Assembly: GCF_016862995.1 (NCBI RefSeq)
Contig: NZ_BOOA01000068.1
Coordinates: 1-43,136 of the forward strand
Length of the DNA stretch: 43,136 bases
Direction: 5' to 3'
From: Acrocarpospora phusangensis
Lineage (GTDB): Bacteria; Actinomycetota; Actinomycetes; Streptosporangiales; Streptosporangiaceae
The position numbers were made by a program, and so were the translations under genes. This document shows positions 24,493 through 35,100 of the stretch, piece after piece. The notes below the pieces were generated by a model, which ran no database searches, was not told the origin of the DNA, and saw only the letters and a program-made list of their open reading frames with translations. Position 1 is the stretch's first letter. Every line of letters begins with the position of its first letter.

Positions 24493-25442
24493 CGCGCGCT
24501 CCTTCGCGTCAGTGCCACCCTGGCCAGTACGGCCAGCCCGGCGGCGGCCCAGGACACCGCCCTGGCGAGCCGTACCGACCGCCGGATGTCGGAGATCGCG
24601 GGACCGGGCCCCTCGCCGAGTTCGGGACGGTGCTCCAGACGGCCGCCGTAGTCGTTGACGCCCCCGAGCCGGACGCCGAGCGCACCGGCGAACGCGGCCT
24701 CGCAGCGGCCGGAGTTGGGGCTGGGGTGCCGGTGACCGTACCTGGCGGTCATGGCGATCGTCCGGCGCGGGGACCCGCCGACGACGGGGGCCAGCGCGGC
24801 CGTGAGCAGCGCGGTCAGGCGGGCGGGCAGATAGTTGGCGATGTCGTCCAGCCGGGCCGACGCCCAGCCGAAACGCTCGTAGCGCGGCGACCGGTGCCCG
24901 ACCATGGCGTCCAGCGTGTTGATCGCCCGGTACGCGACGAGCCCCGGAACCCCCGCGACCGCCCCCCAGAAGAGCGGCGCCACGACCGCGTCGGAGGTGT
25001 TCTCGGCCACGGACTCGACGGTCGCCCGCGCGAGTTCCGGCGCGAGCAGCCGGGAAGGGTCACGCCCGCAGAGATGGGGTAATCGTTTCCTCGCGGCGGT
25101 GATGTCGTCTCGTTCGAGCGCGCCGGCCATGTGCGTCCCTTCCCTGGCCAGCGTGGTTCCGCCGAGGACCGCCCAGGTGGCGGCAGCCGTCACCGCCGCG
25201 CCAGCCATCGGCCGGTCCCGCCCCAGCCGGGCCGCGAGCACGCCGATCCCGGCCGTGACCCCGACGCAGACTCCGGTGAACAGCGCCCCGCGCAGCCGGG
25301 AGTCGCGATAGACGCGCTTCTCCAGGGCCGCCGCCCGGCTTCCGAACACCGCGACCGGATGCCCCTTGCGGGGATCGCCGGCCATGGCGTCCACGCCGAC
25401 CCCGACTGCCATGCCCACCGCGACCGCCCCAGACCTGATCAC
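24489..25442 (-). CDS. cobD: Adenosylcobinamide-phosphate synthase (CobD/CbiB)
   Basis: A 317-residue integral membrane protein that joins aminopropanol (or its phosphate) to cobyric acid. Typical segments are [32 protein letters not shown], the central [44 protein letters not shown], and [30 protein letters not shown]. Several hydrophobic helices lie between them. I start at GTG 25442 because GGGGGAG lies 9 nt upstream; ATG 25460 has no site. It ends in an ATGA overlap with cobQ. The product of the cobC-like gene would feed this step. Confidence 0.94.
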   Translation of the reverse strand: MIRSGAVAVGMAVGVGVDAMAGDPRKGHPVAVFGSRAAALEKRVYRDSRLRGALFTGVCVGVTAGIGVLAARLGRDRPMAGAAVTAAATWAVLGGTTLAREGTHMAGALERDDITAARKRLPHLCGRDPSRLLAPELARATVESVAENTSDAVVAPLFWGAVAGVPGLVAYRAINTLDAMVGHRSPRYERFGWASARLDDIANYLPARLTALLTAALAPVVGGSPRRTIAMTARYGHRHPSPNSGRCEAAFAGALGVRLGGVNDYGGRLEHRPELGEGPGPAISDIRRSVRLARAVSWAAAGLAVLARVALTRRSAR

Positions 25443-25490
25443 CCGGGCATTCTCCCCCATCCCGGCGCAATCAGCCCAACGGGGTAGAGA

Positions 25491-26300
25491 TCAGATCAAG
25501 TGGTCGTTCAGGGCGTCCTCGTGGGCGTCCAGCCACGCGCTGGCCCTCCGGATGCGCTGGCCCGCGCCGCCCGCCCAGAGCTGGGCCCAGGTCCCGCCGT
25601 GGGACTCGGCCTTCCCGCGCATCGCCTGGTACGAACGGTCGAAACGCAGCCGCGCGGTGGGGAGGAGACCACGGCGGTCGCGGGGCGTCAAGCCGTACGC
25701 GTCGGAGAACAGGCGCAGGCGCCTGCCGATGTCCAGGCCGCGCTGGCGAGGGTCCCGATCCAGCGGATCGGCGATGGGCGCCCAGTGGCGCAGCGTCGTG
25801 ACCACGTCGAACAGCCGGGTCGTCGGACGCGCCAGATCAAAATCGATCAGCGCGTACGGGCGGCCGTCCCGGAAGATGACGTTCTCCGGGGTGACGTCGC
25901 AGTGGCCGATCAGTTCGGGCGCTTCGTCCGAGGCGGAACCGTATTCCCAGAGGGCACCCGCGGGCGGGACGAACGTGGCGGCCGCGTCGTGGTAGCGGCG
26001 CAGCAGGCGGGCCAGGCCGACCAGGGTCTCGTCGGTGACGGCGTAGCCGGGGAGCGGGCGCACGGCCGCCGTGCCGTCGATGTAGGTGAGGATCTCGCGG
26101 CCCGCGGCGTCGACGCCCAGCACGCGCGGAGCGCCGTCGAACCCGGCGGATTCCAGGTGGCGGAGAAGGGCGTGGACCGATGGCGTGGACGGTTTGCGCG
26201 GACGGCGTACCGTCCTGCCCACCCGGACGACCCCCTCGGTGACCTCGCCGCCGTGCAGGGGTATTTCAGACTCGGCCCGTCGCTTCGTCGAGACGACCAT
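25491..26300 (-). CDS. APH-family (aminoglycoside phosphotransferase fold) kinase-like protein
   Basis: A 269-residue protein of the phosphotransferase enzyme family. Visible motifs are the N-terminal GGEVTEGVVRVGRTVRRP strand, the catalytic loop IGHCDVTPENVIFRDGRP (usually HGD; here HCD, with Asp and Asn kept) near residue 133, and the metal-binding DFDLA of YALIDFDLARPTTRLFDVV. Members phosphorylate small hydroxylated molecules, sugars or antibiotics. Nothing points to a specific substrate, so resistance should not be assumed. It starts at ATG 26300 with TACGCT and GAGG just upstream. The following gene (cobD) is 48 bp away on the same strand, so co-transcription is possible. Confidence 0.85.
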   Translation of the reverse strand: MVVSTKRRAESEIPLHGGEVTEGVVRVGRTVRRPRKPSTPSVHALLRHLESAGFDGAPRVLGVDAAGREILTYIDGTAAVRPLPGYAVTDETLVGLARLLRRYHDAAATFVPPAGALWEYGSASDEAPELIGHCDVTPENVIFRDGRPYALIDFDLARPTTRLFDVVTTLRHWAPIADPLDRDPRQRGLDIGRRLRLFSDAYGLTPRDRRGLLPTARLRFDRSYQAMRGKAESHGGTWAQLWAGGAGQRIRRASAWLDAHEDALNDHLI

Positions 26301-26748
26301 GCGACCTCAGCGTAGTGCCCTGCCCCTCCGCCTGAACGTGATTCGGGAAACCTCGGCGGACGGCGACGCCGAAACCCGGCACCGCCACCTCACCTCACAC
26401 CGGACATCGCCGCCACCCTTCGCTCCGGGCTTCGCTCCGGGTGGGTGTGTTCGCGTTCCGGGGCGTGGTGCAAGCGGGCGCGTGGGTGGACGCCTTCCTG
26501 GGGACAGGATTCGCGGCGTCCGCGGGGGCGGTCAGCGTGGCGATGTCATAGACCGGGTTGGTGATGATCCTGATCATGGCCATACCGCTTTCACCCCTTC
26601 CGCCCCGCAGAGGGCTGCCGTGTTGATCATTACGTGACCTTTCCGGCCACGCGCGTACGATGTCTCGTGATGCGTCGACGGTCGCCGCGGTGGCCTGTTG
26701 ACTCCTCGCCCCCGGCGTCGTGCTGCAACACCCGCCGGGGGCCTCGAA
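26301..26748. other. Gene-poor stretch between APH-like and padR genes
   Basis: About 450 bases. The only frame with any appeal is 26395-26583 on the minus strand (62 residues, MAMIRIITNPVYDIATLTAP..., Thr-, Pro- and Arg-rich towards its end), which has a GAAGGGG run about 10 nt before its ATG but no known family. I do not call it a gene. No tRNA, repeat array or clear terminator was seen. Confidence 0.5.
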
Positions 26749-27342
26749 CTACTGCTTCTGGAACTCCCGCCAGAGCTCCATCCCCTCGATCGTCTCCTCC
26801 CGGATCTCCCGCACCAGCGCCGAGACGTACTCCAGTTCGGTACGGCGAAGCGCGATCCGGTACTCCCCCTCGATCCAGAGCAACCGGGGCAGCTTGCGCT
26901 TGAACGCGTGCTCTCGCAACCCGTCGGCCGCCGCCAGTTCCTCCTCCAGCCGGGACACCCGCTCCTCAAGAAGCCGGACCGCCTCCTCGGGACGCAGGCA
27001 CGGCAGCAACGACAACGCCGCCTCGAACTGCGTGAACTCCTTCCCGGGCACCGCGACCAGCTCACTCAGCCAGTCGAGCAACTCGACCGCACCGGACTCG
27101 GCGATCGCGTACACGGTCCGCTCCGGCCGGGTCCCATCCCGCTGAACCTCCTTGGCCACGATCAGCCCCCGCCGCTCCAGCGACTGCACGACCGAGTAGA
27201 GCGACCCGTAGTTCAGCTTGATGCTGTCCTCTTTGCGCCGTTCACGAAGGGTGGTCGCCATCTCGTACGGATGCATCGGCCGCTCGTACAACAGGGCGAG
27301 CACCGCCAGCGCGAGCGGATTGCTGCGTTGCCGTGACGACAT
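26749..27342 (-). CDS. PadR-family transcriptional regulator
   Basis: A 197-residue PadR-type repressor. The winged helix (about 8-90) reads NPLALAVLALLYERPMHPYEMATTLRERRKEDSIKLNYGSLYSVVQSLERRGLIVAKEVQRDG, followed by the wing PERTVYAIAESG. The C-terminal half (about 110-195) is a long coiled-coil dimerisation region (EEAVRLLEERVSRLEEELAAADGLREHAFKRK). ATG 27342 is certain: AAGGAGG lies 7 nt upstream. A TTGACA/AATACT promoter with a palindrome over the -10 lies just upstream and fits autorepression. PadR proteins commonly control efflux genes; no exporter is adjacent here. Confidence 0.93.
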   Translation of the reverse strand: MSSRQRSNPLALAVLALLYERPMHPYEMATTLRERRKEDSIKLNYGSLYSVVQSLERRGLIVAKEVQRDGTRPERTVYAIAESGAVELLDWLSELVAVPGKEFTQFEAALSLLPCLRPEEAVRLLEERVSRLEEELAAADGLREHAFKRKLPRLLWIEGEYRIALRRTELEYVSALVREIREETIEGMELWREFQKQ

Positions 27343-27354
27343 GGACGACCTCCT

Positions 27355-27396
27355 TACTCGATTCCGAGTATTTTCGAGATACATCGCGAGTGTCAA
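27355..27396 (-). promoter_or_regulatory. padR promoter with overlapping palindromic operator
   Basis: On the minus strand TTGACA (27391-27396) and AATACT (27367-27372) are separated by 18 bp, close to the sigma-70-type consensus. TACTCG-ATTC-CGAGTA (27355-27370), a palindrome with perfect 6 bp arms, overlaps the -10 and the likely transcription start, and a half-site TCGAGATAC follows. This is a good candidate site for autorepression by PadR. Confidence 0.65.
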
Positions 27397-27535
27397 GAGG
27401 CGGGCGCGGAATCCACCGATTCGTCAGGATGTGTACGTCATCGAGGAGATGTCGGTGTACACCCCCGGAAGACGGCATGATGTCAGTTGTCAGACAGATC
27501 GCCGGCAAGCCGACGGGCATCCCCCTGGAGCCACC

Positions 27536-28240
27536 ATGTCGCAGTACCCGCAGGGCCCGCAGCAGTATGGGCCGCCCGGCTACTACTACCCCCCGCAAGG
27601 TCCCCCGCCCCGCAAGAGCAGCACTCCGCTGATCCTGCTGAGCATCGGCATCTTCATCGTGGTGGTGGCCGTAAGCGTCGGCGTCCTGGTGGCCATCAAC
27701 CGCTCCACGGTGGCGACACCGGAGACATCCGCGACACCACGCGACAAGTCAGCTTCGGAAACCCGCGGCACCGACGAGAAGACCGCCGCACCCGAAGAGA
27801 CCGAAACCCCCGCCGGCGGCACCCGGCGCCTCGGCCGGACCATCGAACTCCACGGCATCGTCGCCGAAACCGTCGTCCAGGTGACCGCCCGCCGCATCAT
27901 CGTCGGCGCCCGCCCCGCGAACCAGTACATCGTGCCGAAGGCCGGCTCCCAGTACATCGCGGTCGAACTCGTCCTCAAGAACGTCGGCCAGAAACTCTAC
28001 AACGACGCCCCCACCACAAGCGGCAAGCTCATTGATGTGGATGGTCAGCAGTACAACGCAGCCTTCGCCGAGGTGCTCGACGGTGTGGCACTCACCGGGC
28101 TAGTCACCGTCTCCGTCGGCGACACCCGCAAGGGCGTACTGGTCTACGAGGTTCCCAAGGGCACGAAACTGGCCAAGTTCCAGTTCGTCCTGGACAGCGG
28201 TTACGGCAAGGACCAGGGCGAATGGATGATCGACACCTGA
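27536..28240 (+). CDS. DUF4352 domain membrane-anchored protein
   Basis: A 234-residue protein with a Tyr/Pro/Gln-rich cytoplasmic start (YPQGPQQYGPPGYYYPPQGP), one membrane helix at about residues 32-54 (LILLSIGIFIVVVAVSVGVLVAI), a Thr/Glu-rich linker and a C-terminal extracellular beta domain (about 105-232) of the DUF4352/Telomeric-repeat-binding-like immunoglobulin type: QYIAVELVLKNVGQ, LIDVDGQQYNAAF, GDTRKGVLVYEVPKG, KFQFVLDSG. The role is unknown. ATG 27536 has GGAG 6 nt upstream. The architecture (proline-rich start, helix, DUF4352) is common in actinomycetes. It lies at the left edge of the accessory toxin region. Confidence 0.85.
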   Translation: MSQYPQGPQQYGPPGYYYPPQGPPPRKSSTPLILLSIGIFIVVVAVSVGVLVAINRSTVATPETSATPRDKSASETRGTDEKTAAPEETETPAGGTRRLGRTIELHGIVAETVVQVTARRIIVGARPANQYIVPKAGSQYIAVELVLKNVGQKLYNDAPTTSGKLIDVDGQQYNAAFAEVLDGVALTGLVTVSVGDTRKGVLVYEVPKGTKLAKFQFVLDSGYGKDQGEWMIDT

Positions 28241-28595
28241 GCCGTAGGAACGTTTGACCTCCGGTCGCCCACCTGCATCAGGTCGAACTGATCGCCTCCC
28301 TCCGGGACCTATTCACTCGCCATCGTGCGCCTGGGCCGGTGTGGAAACCCCGACAGTGCCTGCCTCCGCAGCATCCGCAGGACCCCGGTCGCGGCCAGCC
28401 GCGGACGCGCCCGCATCGCCATCACCGCTGACGTCTACGCCGACGTTCGGCTCCGCCTCCAGCGCGACGCCATCGAACCCATGCCAGAGGCTCTCGGTAA
28501 CGGCACTGAACGTAGTCGCCAGAAAACGATCACAAGAGCTGTGGCCGCCAAGAACCGCTGGCTCCCATGCGAGGCGGTACAAGAGAATGCCGAAT
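28241..28595. other. Intergenic stretch holding an integrase remnant
   Basis: About 355 bases between the convergent DUF4352 and SUKH-3 genes. The only recognisable content is the C-terminal end of a tyrosine integrase (28415-28501, separate entry). Other open frames look like shadows. Base composition becomes more AT-rich from about 28570 rightwards into the SUKH-3 gene. Confidence 0.6.
28415..28501 (+). pseudogene. Remnant: C-terminal end of a tyrosine integrase
   Basis: The translation IAITADVYADVRLRLQRDAI continuing to EPMPEALGN closely resembles the last 30 residues of actinobacterial phage/ICE tyrosine integrases (the segment HxxI-ITADVYAHV, where the catalytic Tyr lies). The preceding codons (ASRGRAR) look like a decayed LGHARI-type motif, and no further integrase motifs (R, HxxR) are found upstream before the DUF4352 gene. 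It is therefore a fragment, left by excision or deletion. It is on the plus strand, opposite to the intact integrase at 37624-38589. Confidence 0.65.
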
Positions 28596-29099
28596 TTAGC
28601 TATCGAGAGGCGCTGGCCATGGATCGAGACCAGGATCAGAATGCAGGCAGATCAGCGGCCGATGTGCCCGGACTGCAAGCTCCAGCCCTTCCTCAAAGGA
28701 CTTACCGAGCTCCCATATCCATCCCATTCCAGTTGCTACTATCCTGCCCTCCGATTCAAGAAATACACTGGAATAGCTGAGCCATTCCCCAATGGGAAAG
28801 TAGCTACCACCGAGAATGCCCTCGACCTCTTCAGCAAGCCCACGATGACCCGATCCCGCTGCTATCGGATCAAAACTTAAAGGCTCATCATTGCTAAAAT
28901 TTGGCCCACTAGAATTAATCGGCTCAACCACCATCCCCCCCAAGGAAGACAGTACCTCTTCAGCAAGAGGACTGAGACGATAACCCTCTTCACACAGTTG
29001 CGCAATCCAAATATCGATCGCAACTTGCCGCCCTGGCAACCACCCTGATGCGCTAATTGCAGCCAGCACATCAGGGTGCATTGAATCGAATTTTATCAT
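28596..29099 (-). CDS. SUKH-3 family immunity protein
   Basis: A 167-residue protein of the SUKH superfamily (SUKH-3), which act as antidotes to secreted polymorphic toxins. Visible pattern: GWLPGRQVAIDIWIAQLCEEGYRLSPLAEEVLSSLGGM near the N-terminus, FDPIAAGSGHRGLAEEVEGIL, the hallmark SYFPIGEWLSYSSVFLESEGRIVATGMGWIWELG, and a C-terminal EEGLELAV helix. The start is ATG 29099, with GAAAGG 6 nt upstream; the gene begins 15 nt after the toxin gene stop, same strand. Residue 74 is encoded by TTA (28878-28880), which suggests bldA-type translational dependence. Composition is more AT-rich than its surroundings, as expected of a horizontally exchanged immunity gene. It probably binds the deaminase domain of the upstream toxin. 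Confidence 0.87.
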   Translation of the reverse strand: MIKFDSMHPDVLAAISASGWLPGRQVAIDIWIAQLCEEGYRLSPLAEEVLSSLGGMVVEPINSSGPNFSNDEPLSFDPIAAGSGHRGLAEEVEGILGGSYFPIGEWLSYSSVFLESEGRIVATGMGWIWELGKSFEEGLELAVRAHRPLICLHSDPGLDPWPAPLDS

Positions 29100-29114
29100 C
29101 GACGCCTTTCGTCA

Positions 29115-32100
29115 CTAGTCGATGCCGAGGTTTTTCAACAGCCGGTGGCAGCGACCGCATGGCTTACCCGGCAGTCCATGGTCTCCCGCATTCGGCGACA
29201 TTGCATTCCGTGATTGGAGCGTGCGCATGGTCCCGCCCCTGATCGCTCCGGGGCCTTCAGATTCTTGCGCCTGGATCAGGCAGTGTACCTCAGCACAGCC
29301 GCCATGATGACCTGCATCCTCGATTGCATCCGATAGCGGCCCATCGGACTGTTGCCCGTGGCGATTATGACCGTAGTATTTTCGCCCCGAAGGGGACGTG
29401 TATTCGGAAACGAACTTTACCCCTGGTTTATTTCGAGCGCCGTCAGCATAATCCAGTAGTGGATCGCAGCCGGGATTGGTGTTATGAACCAGAATTGCCT
29501 GGTTCCCAGCCAGCACATGGTAAGTGTGTGAGCCTTCCACAGTGAGGTTGTGAACCCGTTGCCTCGTCGTCCGCTTGCTGATTGCGGAAACCTGTACTTT
29601 GACACCCGCGGACGTCTCAAGCCAGGCGCCGGGCACTAGTTGGCCTGCGGGAAGCCACGTACGAAGGTCTGGGATCCAGAACGGGTGACCGTCGGTGGCC
29701 GTGATCACTCTGGTGGCGCCACCGCGGGCTCCGTCAATGTCCACGGTGATGTCAACCAGGTGCTTCACTCCGTCACCGATGATCAGCGTGGTCACGGTCT
29801 TGGCCGCAGTCTCGTTCGTGACCGGATCAGAGGCGAGGACCAGATCTCCGACTTCGACGTCCTTGATGGGCTTCCGGGTGCCATCGGCCATGAGGATGGA
29901 GGTGCCGGGGACAAAACTGTTCGACGGTTGACAGCTATTCATGCCGGGGGAATCAACTGGTAGTTCCGGAGCGAGGTCGTTCAGGTACTCATCAATGATC
30001 CGGTCCGTGTTGTCTTCGATGAAGTCCTCGATTTGATCGCGGACGCAATTGTTGATACTCCGGCAACCTGCCGACGTAGAGCCACTAGCGACAGTTCCGG
30101 TACTGGTGCTGCGAGGCTCGATGGTGACTTCGACGACTGGACCCTTGTAGTTCTGCCGAGGGTTGTTCTCCTTAGCCGCCTTGGCCGCCGCTTTCGCGGC
30201 CTTGGCGTCCTTTGTAGCCTTATCTGCCGCCTTTTTGGCCTTGTCGGCCGCTTCCTTGGCTTTTTTAGCTTTTATTTTTGCTGCCTTGGCCGCCTTAGCC
30301 TGGGCTGCTTTGGCTTTCGCCGCCTTAGCGGCCTTAGCGGCCTGGGCCGCGCGCTTCTGCGCTTCCTGGGCCTTCTTTCGAGCTTTCGCAGCTTCTTGTC
30401 GTGCTTTTTTGGCAGCCTTTTCTGCTTCTTTTTGCGCCTTCTTAGCTTGCTTCGCGGTCGCGGCCTTTTGCGCGTCCTTCCGTGCCTTCAGAGCCTTCTT
30501 CGCGGCAGCCAATGCCTTTTTCGCAGCCTGAGTGGCCTTGTAGACGGCATTGTGGACCTTGTACGCGAGGGTGCCCTTGGCGTGGCCCCCGGTCTTCGCG
30601 AGCCGATCGGCGGCGGCCTTCTGGGACGCCTTGTATTGCTCGTAGGTCTGATAGGGCATCCTCCCCGGCCCATACGGGTTCCAGCCGAAGCGACCCGCTC
30701 CGCGGGAGGAATACCCAAGCTGCCCCCCGGCTCCGGGTAGATCGTATCCGCCACCTGTGGGGTCGGGCGGGGGATAGATCGGATAGTTTCCACCGGGGTC
30801 GGTGTGATCCAGGGGCGAACCGTTCGCGTATCCGTACCGGTTCAGCTGAATCGATGGTGACGCAGCCAGAGTGACGGTGTCGCGGGAGTTGAAGGATCCC
30901 GTGCCCGGGACGTACCACCGGGCGTGCATGTTGACCTTGCCCGTGTCCGGGTCGGTCCACTCGCTCTGGTAGCCGAGGGACCGCTGGGGTCCTGTCTGAG
31001 CCGAGACCTCTCCGAAGGGACTGAAGGCGGAGGAGCCGAGCAAGGCGGTTCCGTCGAAAGTGCCGATCACATCCGTGTGCCAGTCGGTCAGCACGCCCAG
31101 CCCGGGGCCGCCATTTTCCTGAAGACCCAGGACGTTTCCAGCAGGGTCGCGGCCGTATTTCGCGATGACCGTTCCCGATCCGTTCTGGACGCTGGCGACG
31201 TCGTTCTCCAGACCGGAGTAGAAGAACTTGGTCTCCGCGCCTCCCTTGACTCGGGACACCAGGCGGCCGAGCGCGTCGTAGTCGTAGGTGGCATCACCAT
31301 CGCTGACCATCCGGTCAAACGCGTCGAACACGTGCTGGCGAGTCGATCCCGCCCTTGTCTCGGTCTCCATCGTGCCGCGAGGGCTGAATGTGTAGGTGGC
31401 GTCATCGTCCGAGATCAGCCGGTTTCGTTCGTCGTAGGTGAAGGTCTTGGCGCCGGCCTGGATACGATTGCCGGAGGCGTCCCACACGTACGTGGTGGTG
31501 TTACCGCCAGGGTCCTGCCAGGACGTCAACCGTCCTGATCGGTCGTAGCCGTAGACGTTCGCACCGGAACCCACGAGACCCTCAGTGGTCTTAGCCGTGA
31601 GGTTGTCGTCGGCGTCCCAGCCGTAGGTAATCTTCGCGAGCTGGCTGCCTCCGCTGTTCTTCAGTGTGTGCGTGAGCAGCCGGTCCAAGTCGTCGTACGT
31701 GAAGGTCTGGCTGCCTACCGGATTGACGGAGTTGAGCGAGGTCAGGTTGTCGTTCTTGTCATAGCCGTAGGTGAAGGTCCGGCCGGACACCGGTTCCGCG
31801 GCCGTCGCCAAGCGGTTGTTGTTATCCCAAGTGAAGTTCGCCGTGCCCGAGGTGTCCACGCGTTGCAGCGGGTTACCGAGGCCGTCGTAGCTGAAGGAGG
31901 CCAGAGGGCTGCCAGATTTGGTCGCGGTGAGCAGCATGTCTCGGTCGTTGTACGTGAGCGCGTAGTCGCCGATAGAAGTTAGTCGCCCCGCCGGGTCGTA
32001 TCCGTAGCTGCGGTCAGCGGTGACGGCCTCCGCCCCGGTGCCGCTCTCCTTGGTCAGACGCTCCAGGTGGTCGTACGTGCTGTCGATCCGAACCCCGCCC

Positions 32101-35100
32101 GGCTGAAGGTTGGCGATTTCGTTTCCGGCCGCGTCGTAGACATTGGTCCAGGTACGGTCGGCGGCGGCAGGATAGGCCGTGGTGGCGGGTTCGATCTGGG
32201 ACTCAGCCAGACCGAGGCTGTTGTACGTGGTCAACATGCTATTGCCGCGCCCGTCGGTGCTGCGGGTTTGATTTCCCGCAGCGTCGTAGCCGAACGTCGT
32301 GGTGATCGAAGTGCTCGCGTCAACCGGTTCGATCAGCTTGGTGAGCATGCCGGACGCGTCGTACTCCCGCTGGACGAGGTGGCCTTCCGGGCTGGTGACG
32401 CTGACGGCATTGTCCGCGAGATCGTAGCCGATGGCGCTTGTCCGTAGCGTCGCCCCGCTGTCATCGAGGTCCTTCGATTCGATTCGGCGTCCGGCCAGGT
32501 CGTACATCAAGACGGTGGAGTTGCCGAGCGGGCTGGTGACCTTGACGGTCCGCCCGGCCAGGTCGTGGTCGAAGGTGACCGTGTTGGTCATCGGGTCGGT
32601 CTCCGCAGTTGTTTCGCCCGCCGCGTTGACCACGTAGCTGGTGATCCGGTTCCCTGGCTCGACTTGTTTGACGAGATTGTCGGCGTCGTCGTACTCGAAG
32701 GTGGTGAGGAAGGACGCGGTGCTGGGTTTACGCTCGATCACCGTTGAAGTGATCTGGCGACCGAGATCGTCATAGGTCGCCTGGACCCGGGCACCGGTCG
32801 GATCCACCCCGGCCAGTTGCTCGCCAGCCAAGTCGTATTCAGCTATCCATTTGCCACCGGTCTGCCCGGATGGGGCTGGGTCGGTGACTCTGACCAGGTT
32901 GTCGAGTTGGTCGTACTCAGCTGTAGTCACGTTGCCCAGAGGGCTGGTGTGCTGATTGACACGTCCGGCGGCGTCGTATCCGAACCGTTCCTGGGGAGTC
33001 AGGGTGCTGCCACTGGGCTGAACGTAGCTGGGATGGGTGATGCTGATGGTGCGCCCGGCCTTGTCGTAGCCGGTGACGACGGTCCGATCCTCAGCGTCTG
33101 TGCTGTGTGTCAGCTCACCGGCAGCGTTGTATCCATATTTATTGGTCGGACGGCCCGGGCCAGTGGTGCCATTTCTCTCAATCTGGACTTGCGGCAATTT
33201 CGTTTCAATCAAGCGGCCGACTAGGTCGTAACGATAGTTGGTGGTGTAGTCCGCAGAGTCGACACCAGGGGCATTGCCGCGCGGGTCGGTCACGGCGGTG
33301 ACCAGACCGCGATCGTCCACGAGGTGGGTGGTGACCAGATCGTCCGCGCCGTTCTCGACTGTCTCTCGGACCAGGACGTCGTCGTCGTTGTAGGCGTACT
33401 CGACCGTCTCGGTACGGGTGTCGCCCGTCCTGGAGAGCGACTGGCGGAGGACATTGCCGTTGGCGTCATACACAAAGGTGGATTTGCGTGCCAGGCCGGT
33501 CGGATCGAGGGTTTCGGAGGTGAGCCGGTTCGCCGCGTCGCGGACAAAGTCCATCCGGGTCTTGCCGCCACCGGTGACCGCGGAGATCAGATTGCCGGCC
33601 GCGTCATAGGTTCGCGACTCCAGGACGACGTCCCTGGCCGTGTTCGAGCCATTGAGCTTCACGTCGTCGCCGATGACCTGGGATAACTTGTCATCCGTGA
33701 AGTAGGTGTAGCTGGTCTTGCGCCCCATCACGTCGACCTTGCCAGCCAGGCGTCCACCGGGATCGTAGGAGTAGGAGAGGAGGACCTTGTCGGTGGCTGG
33801 GGTCGGGGCGACCGGACTGCCCGTCCAGGCTTTGATGGTGGCCGTTGCCCGTTCCCCACGCGCCGTATACGTCTGTTCGTATCGTGTCCCCGACTCGTCG
33901 ATCAGACTGGTCTGTGCCCCAGTCTGGTCCCAGCCGTAGGTGACCGTTCCACCCTCGGGTCCAAGGACCGTCTGCACCCGGCCGAAGTTGTCGTAGGTGT
34001 AGGTGACCTTCCGATCCGGATCGCCGCCGCTGAGGTCGGAGGCGGTTTCGGTCAGGGTATTGCCGTCCACGTCATAGGTGTAGGTGAAGCGGCTGGTGTG
34101 CGTCACACCGGTGACTTCGTTCTCGACCGCTGGAGTGGTGTGCGTCAGCACCCGGGACAGTCCGTCGTAAGTGACCGAACTAGTGATTCCGCTCGGTTGG
34201 GCATCAGAGATCTCGGTCTGTGAGGTGGCGCGGCCGATTGCGTCCCGCCCGTACTCAGTAATCAGGCCGGTTGCGGAGGTGGTACGGACGAGGTCACCCG
34301 TCGCCGAGTACTCATGGCTAATCGTCTTGTTGCGGGGATCGACGAAGGTCTCGATCAAGCCAGCCGGGACGGTTCCGCCGCCATCCGCGACTTCAGTGCC
34401 ATCGGTGTAAGTCGTGATCCAGAAGCGGCCAGACGGGAAATCCGGTGTGCCGGGAGACGTGTGCTTGGACTCCTCGCCAAAGGCGGTGTACTCCCAGGTA
34501 GTTGCGTACGTGTTGTCCGTCGCTGAGGTGGATCGGGCGTCCCGGAACGAGATGGGCTGGTCGTTTCGGGGATCGAACTTGTTGGCAGCATTGAGGAAGT
34601 AGGAGCTGTAGGAGGTCTGGCAGTTCCCGGCGGTACGGCAGGTCTTCTCGGTCAGGACGTTGCCGCGCGCATCGTGCGTCAGCTCGGTGGTGTTGCCATT
34701 GCGGTCGATCGTCTTGGCCAGGTAACCGCCGGTGTCGTAGGTGTGGGAGGTGATCTTGTTCAGCTGGTCGGTCTCGCTGACCAGGCGGTAGCCGCGGCGA
34801 GCGTCGTGGACGTATTTGAGCGTTCCGCTTCTGGGGTCGGTCACCGTCACCGTGGACAAGCCGGTCACCTTGTCATAGATGGGCACACCGAGCGTCCAAG
34901 TGCCGCCCTCGTCATCGGTGTGAGTCTTGACGCGATCAGTGGCCGCGTCATAGATGTTCTCCGCCCAAACCCGGCCCGACGGCAGAGTGACCTTGGTCAG
35001 TTTGTTGGGGAGCGCCGCGCCGCCCGCGAAGTGCCGCTGGACCTCGGCGGCCGTGAGCGGGCGCTCATAAACTGCGACCTCGTCCAGAGTGCCCTTGAAT

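Noticed and set aside
25491-26300. APH-family gene as an aminoglycoside resistance gene
   Set aside because: The fold includes many housekeeping kinases, and the sequence shows no specific aminoglycoside-enzyme signature.
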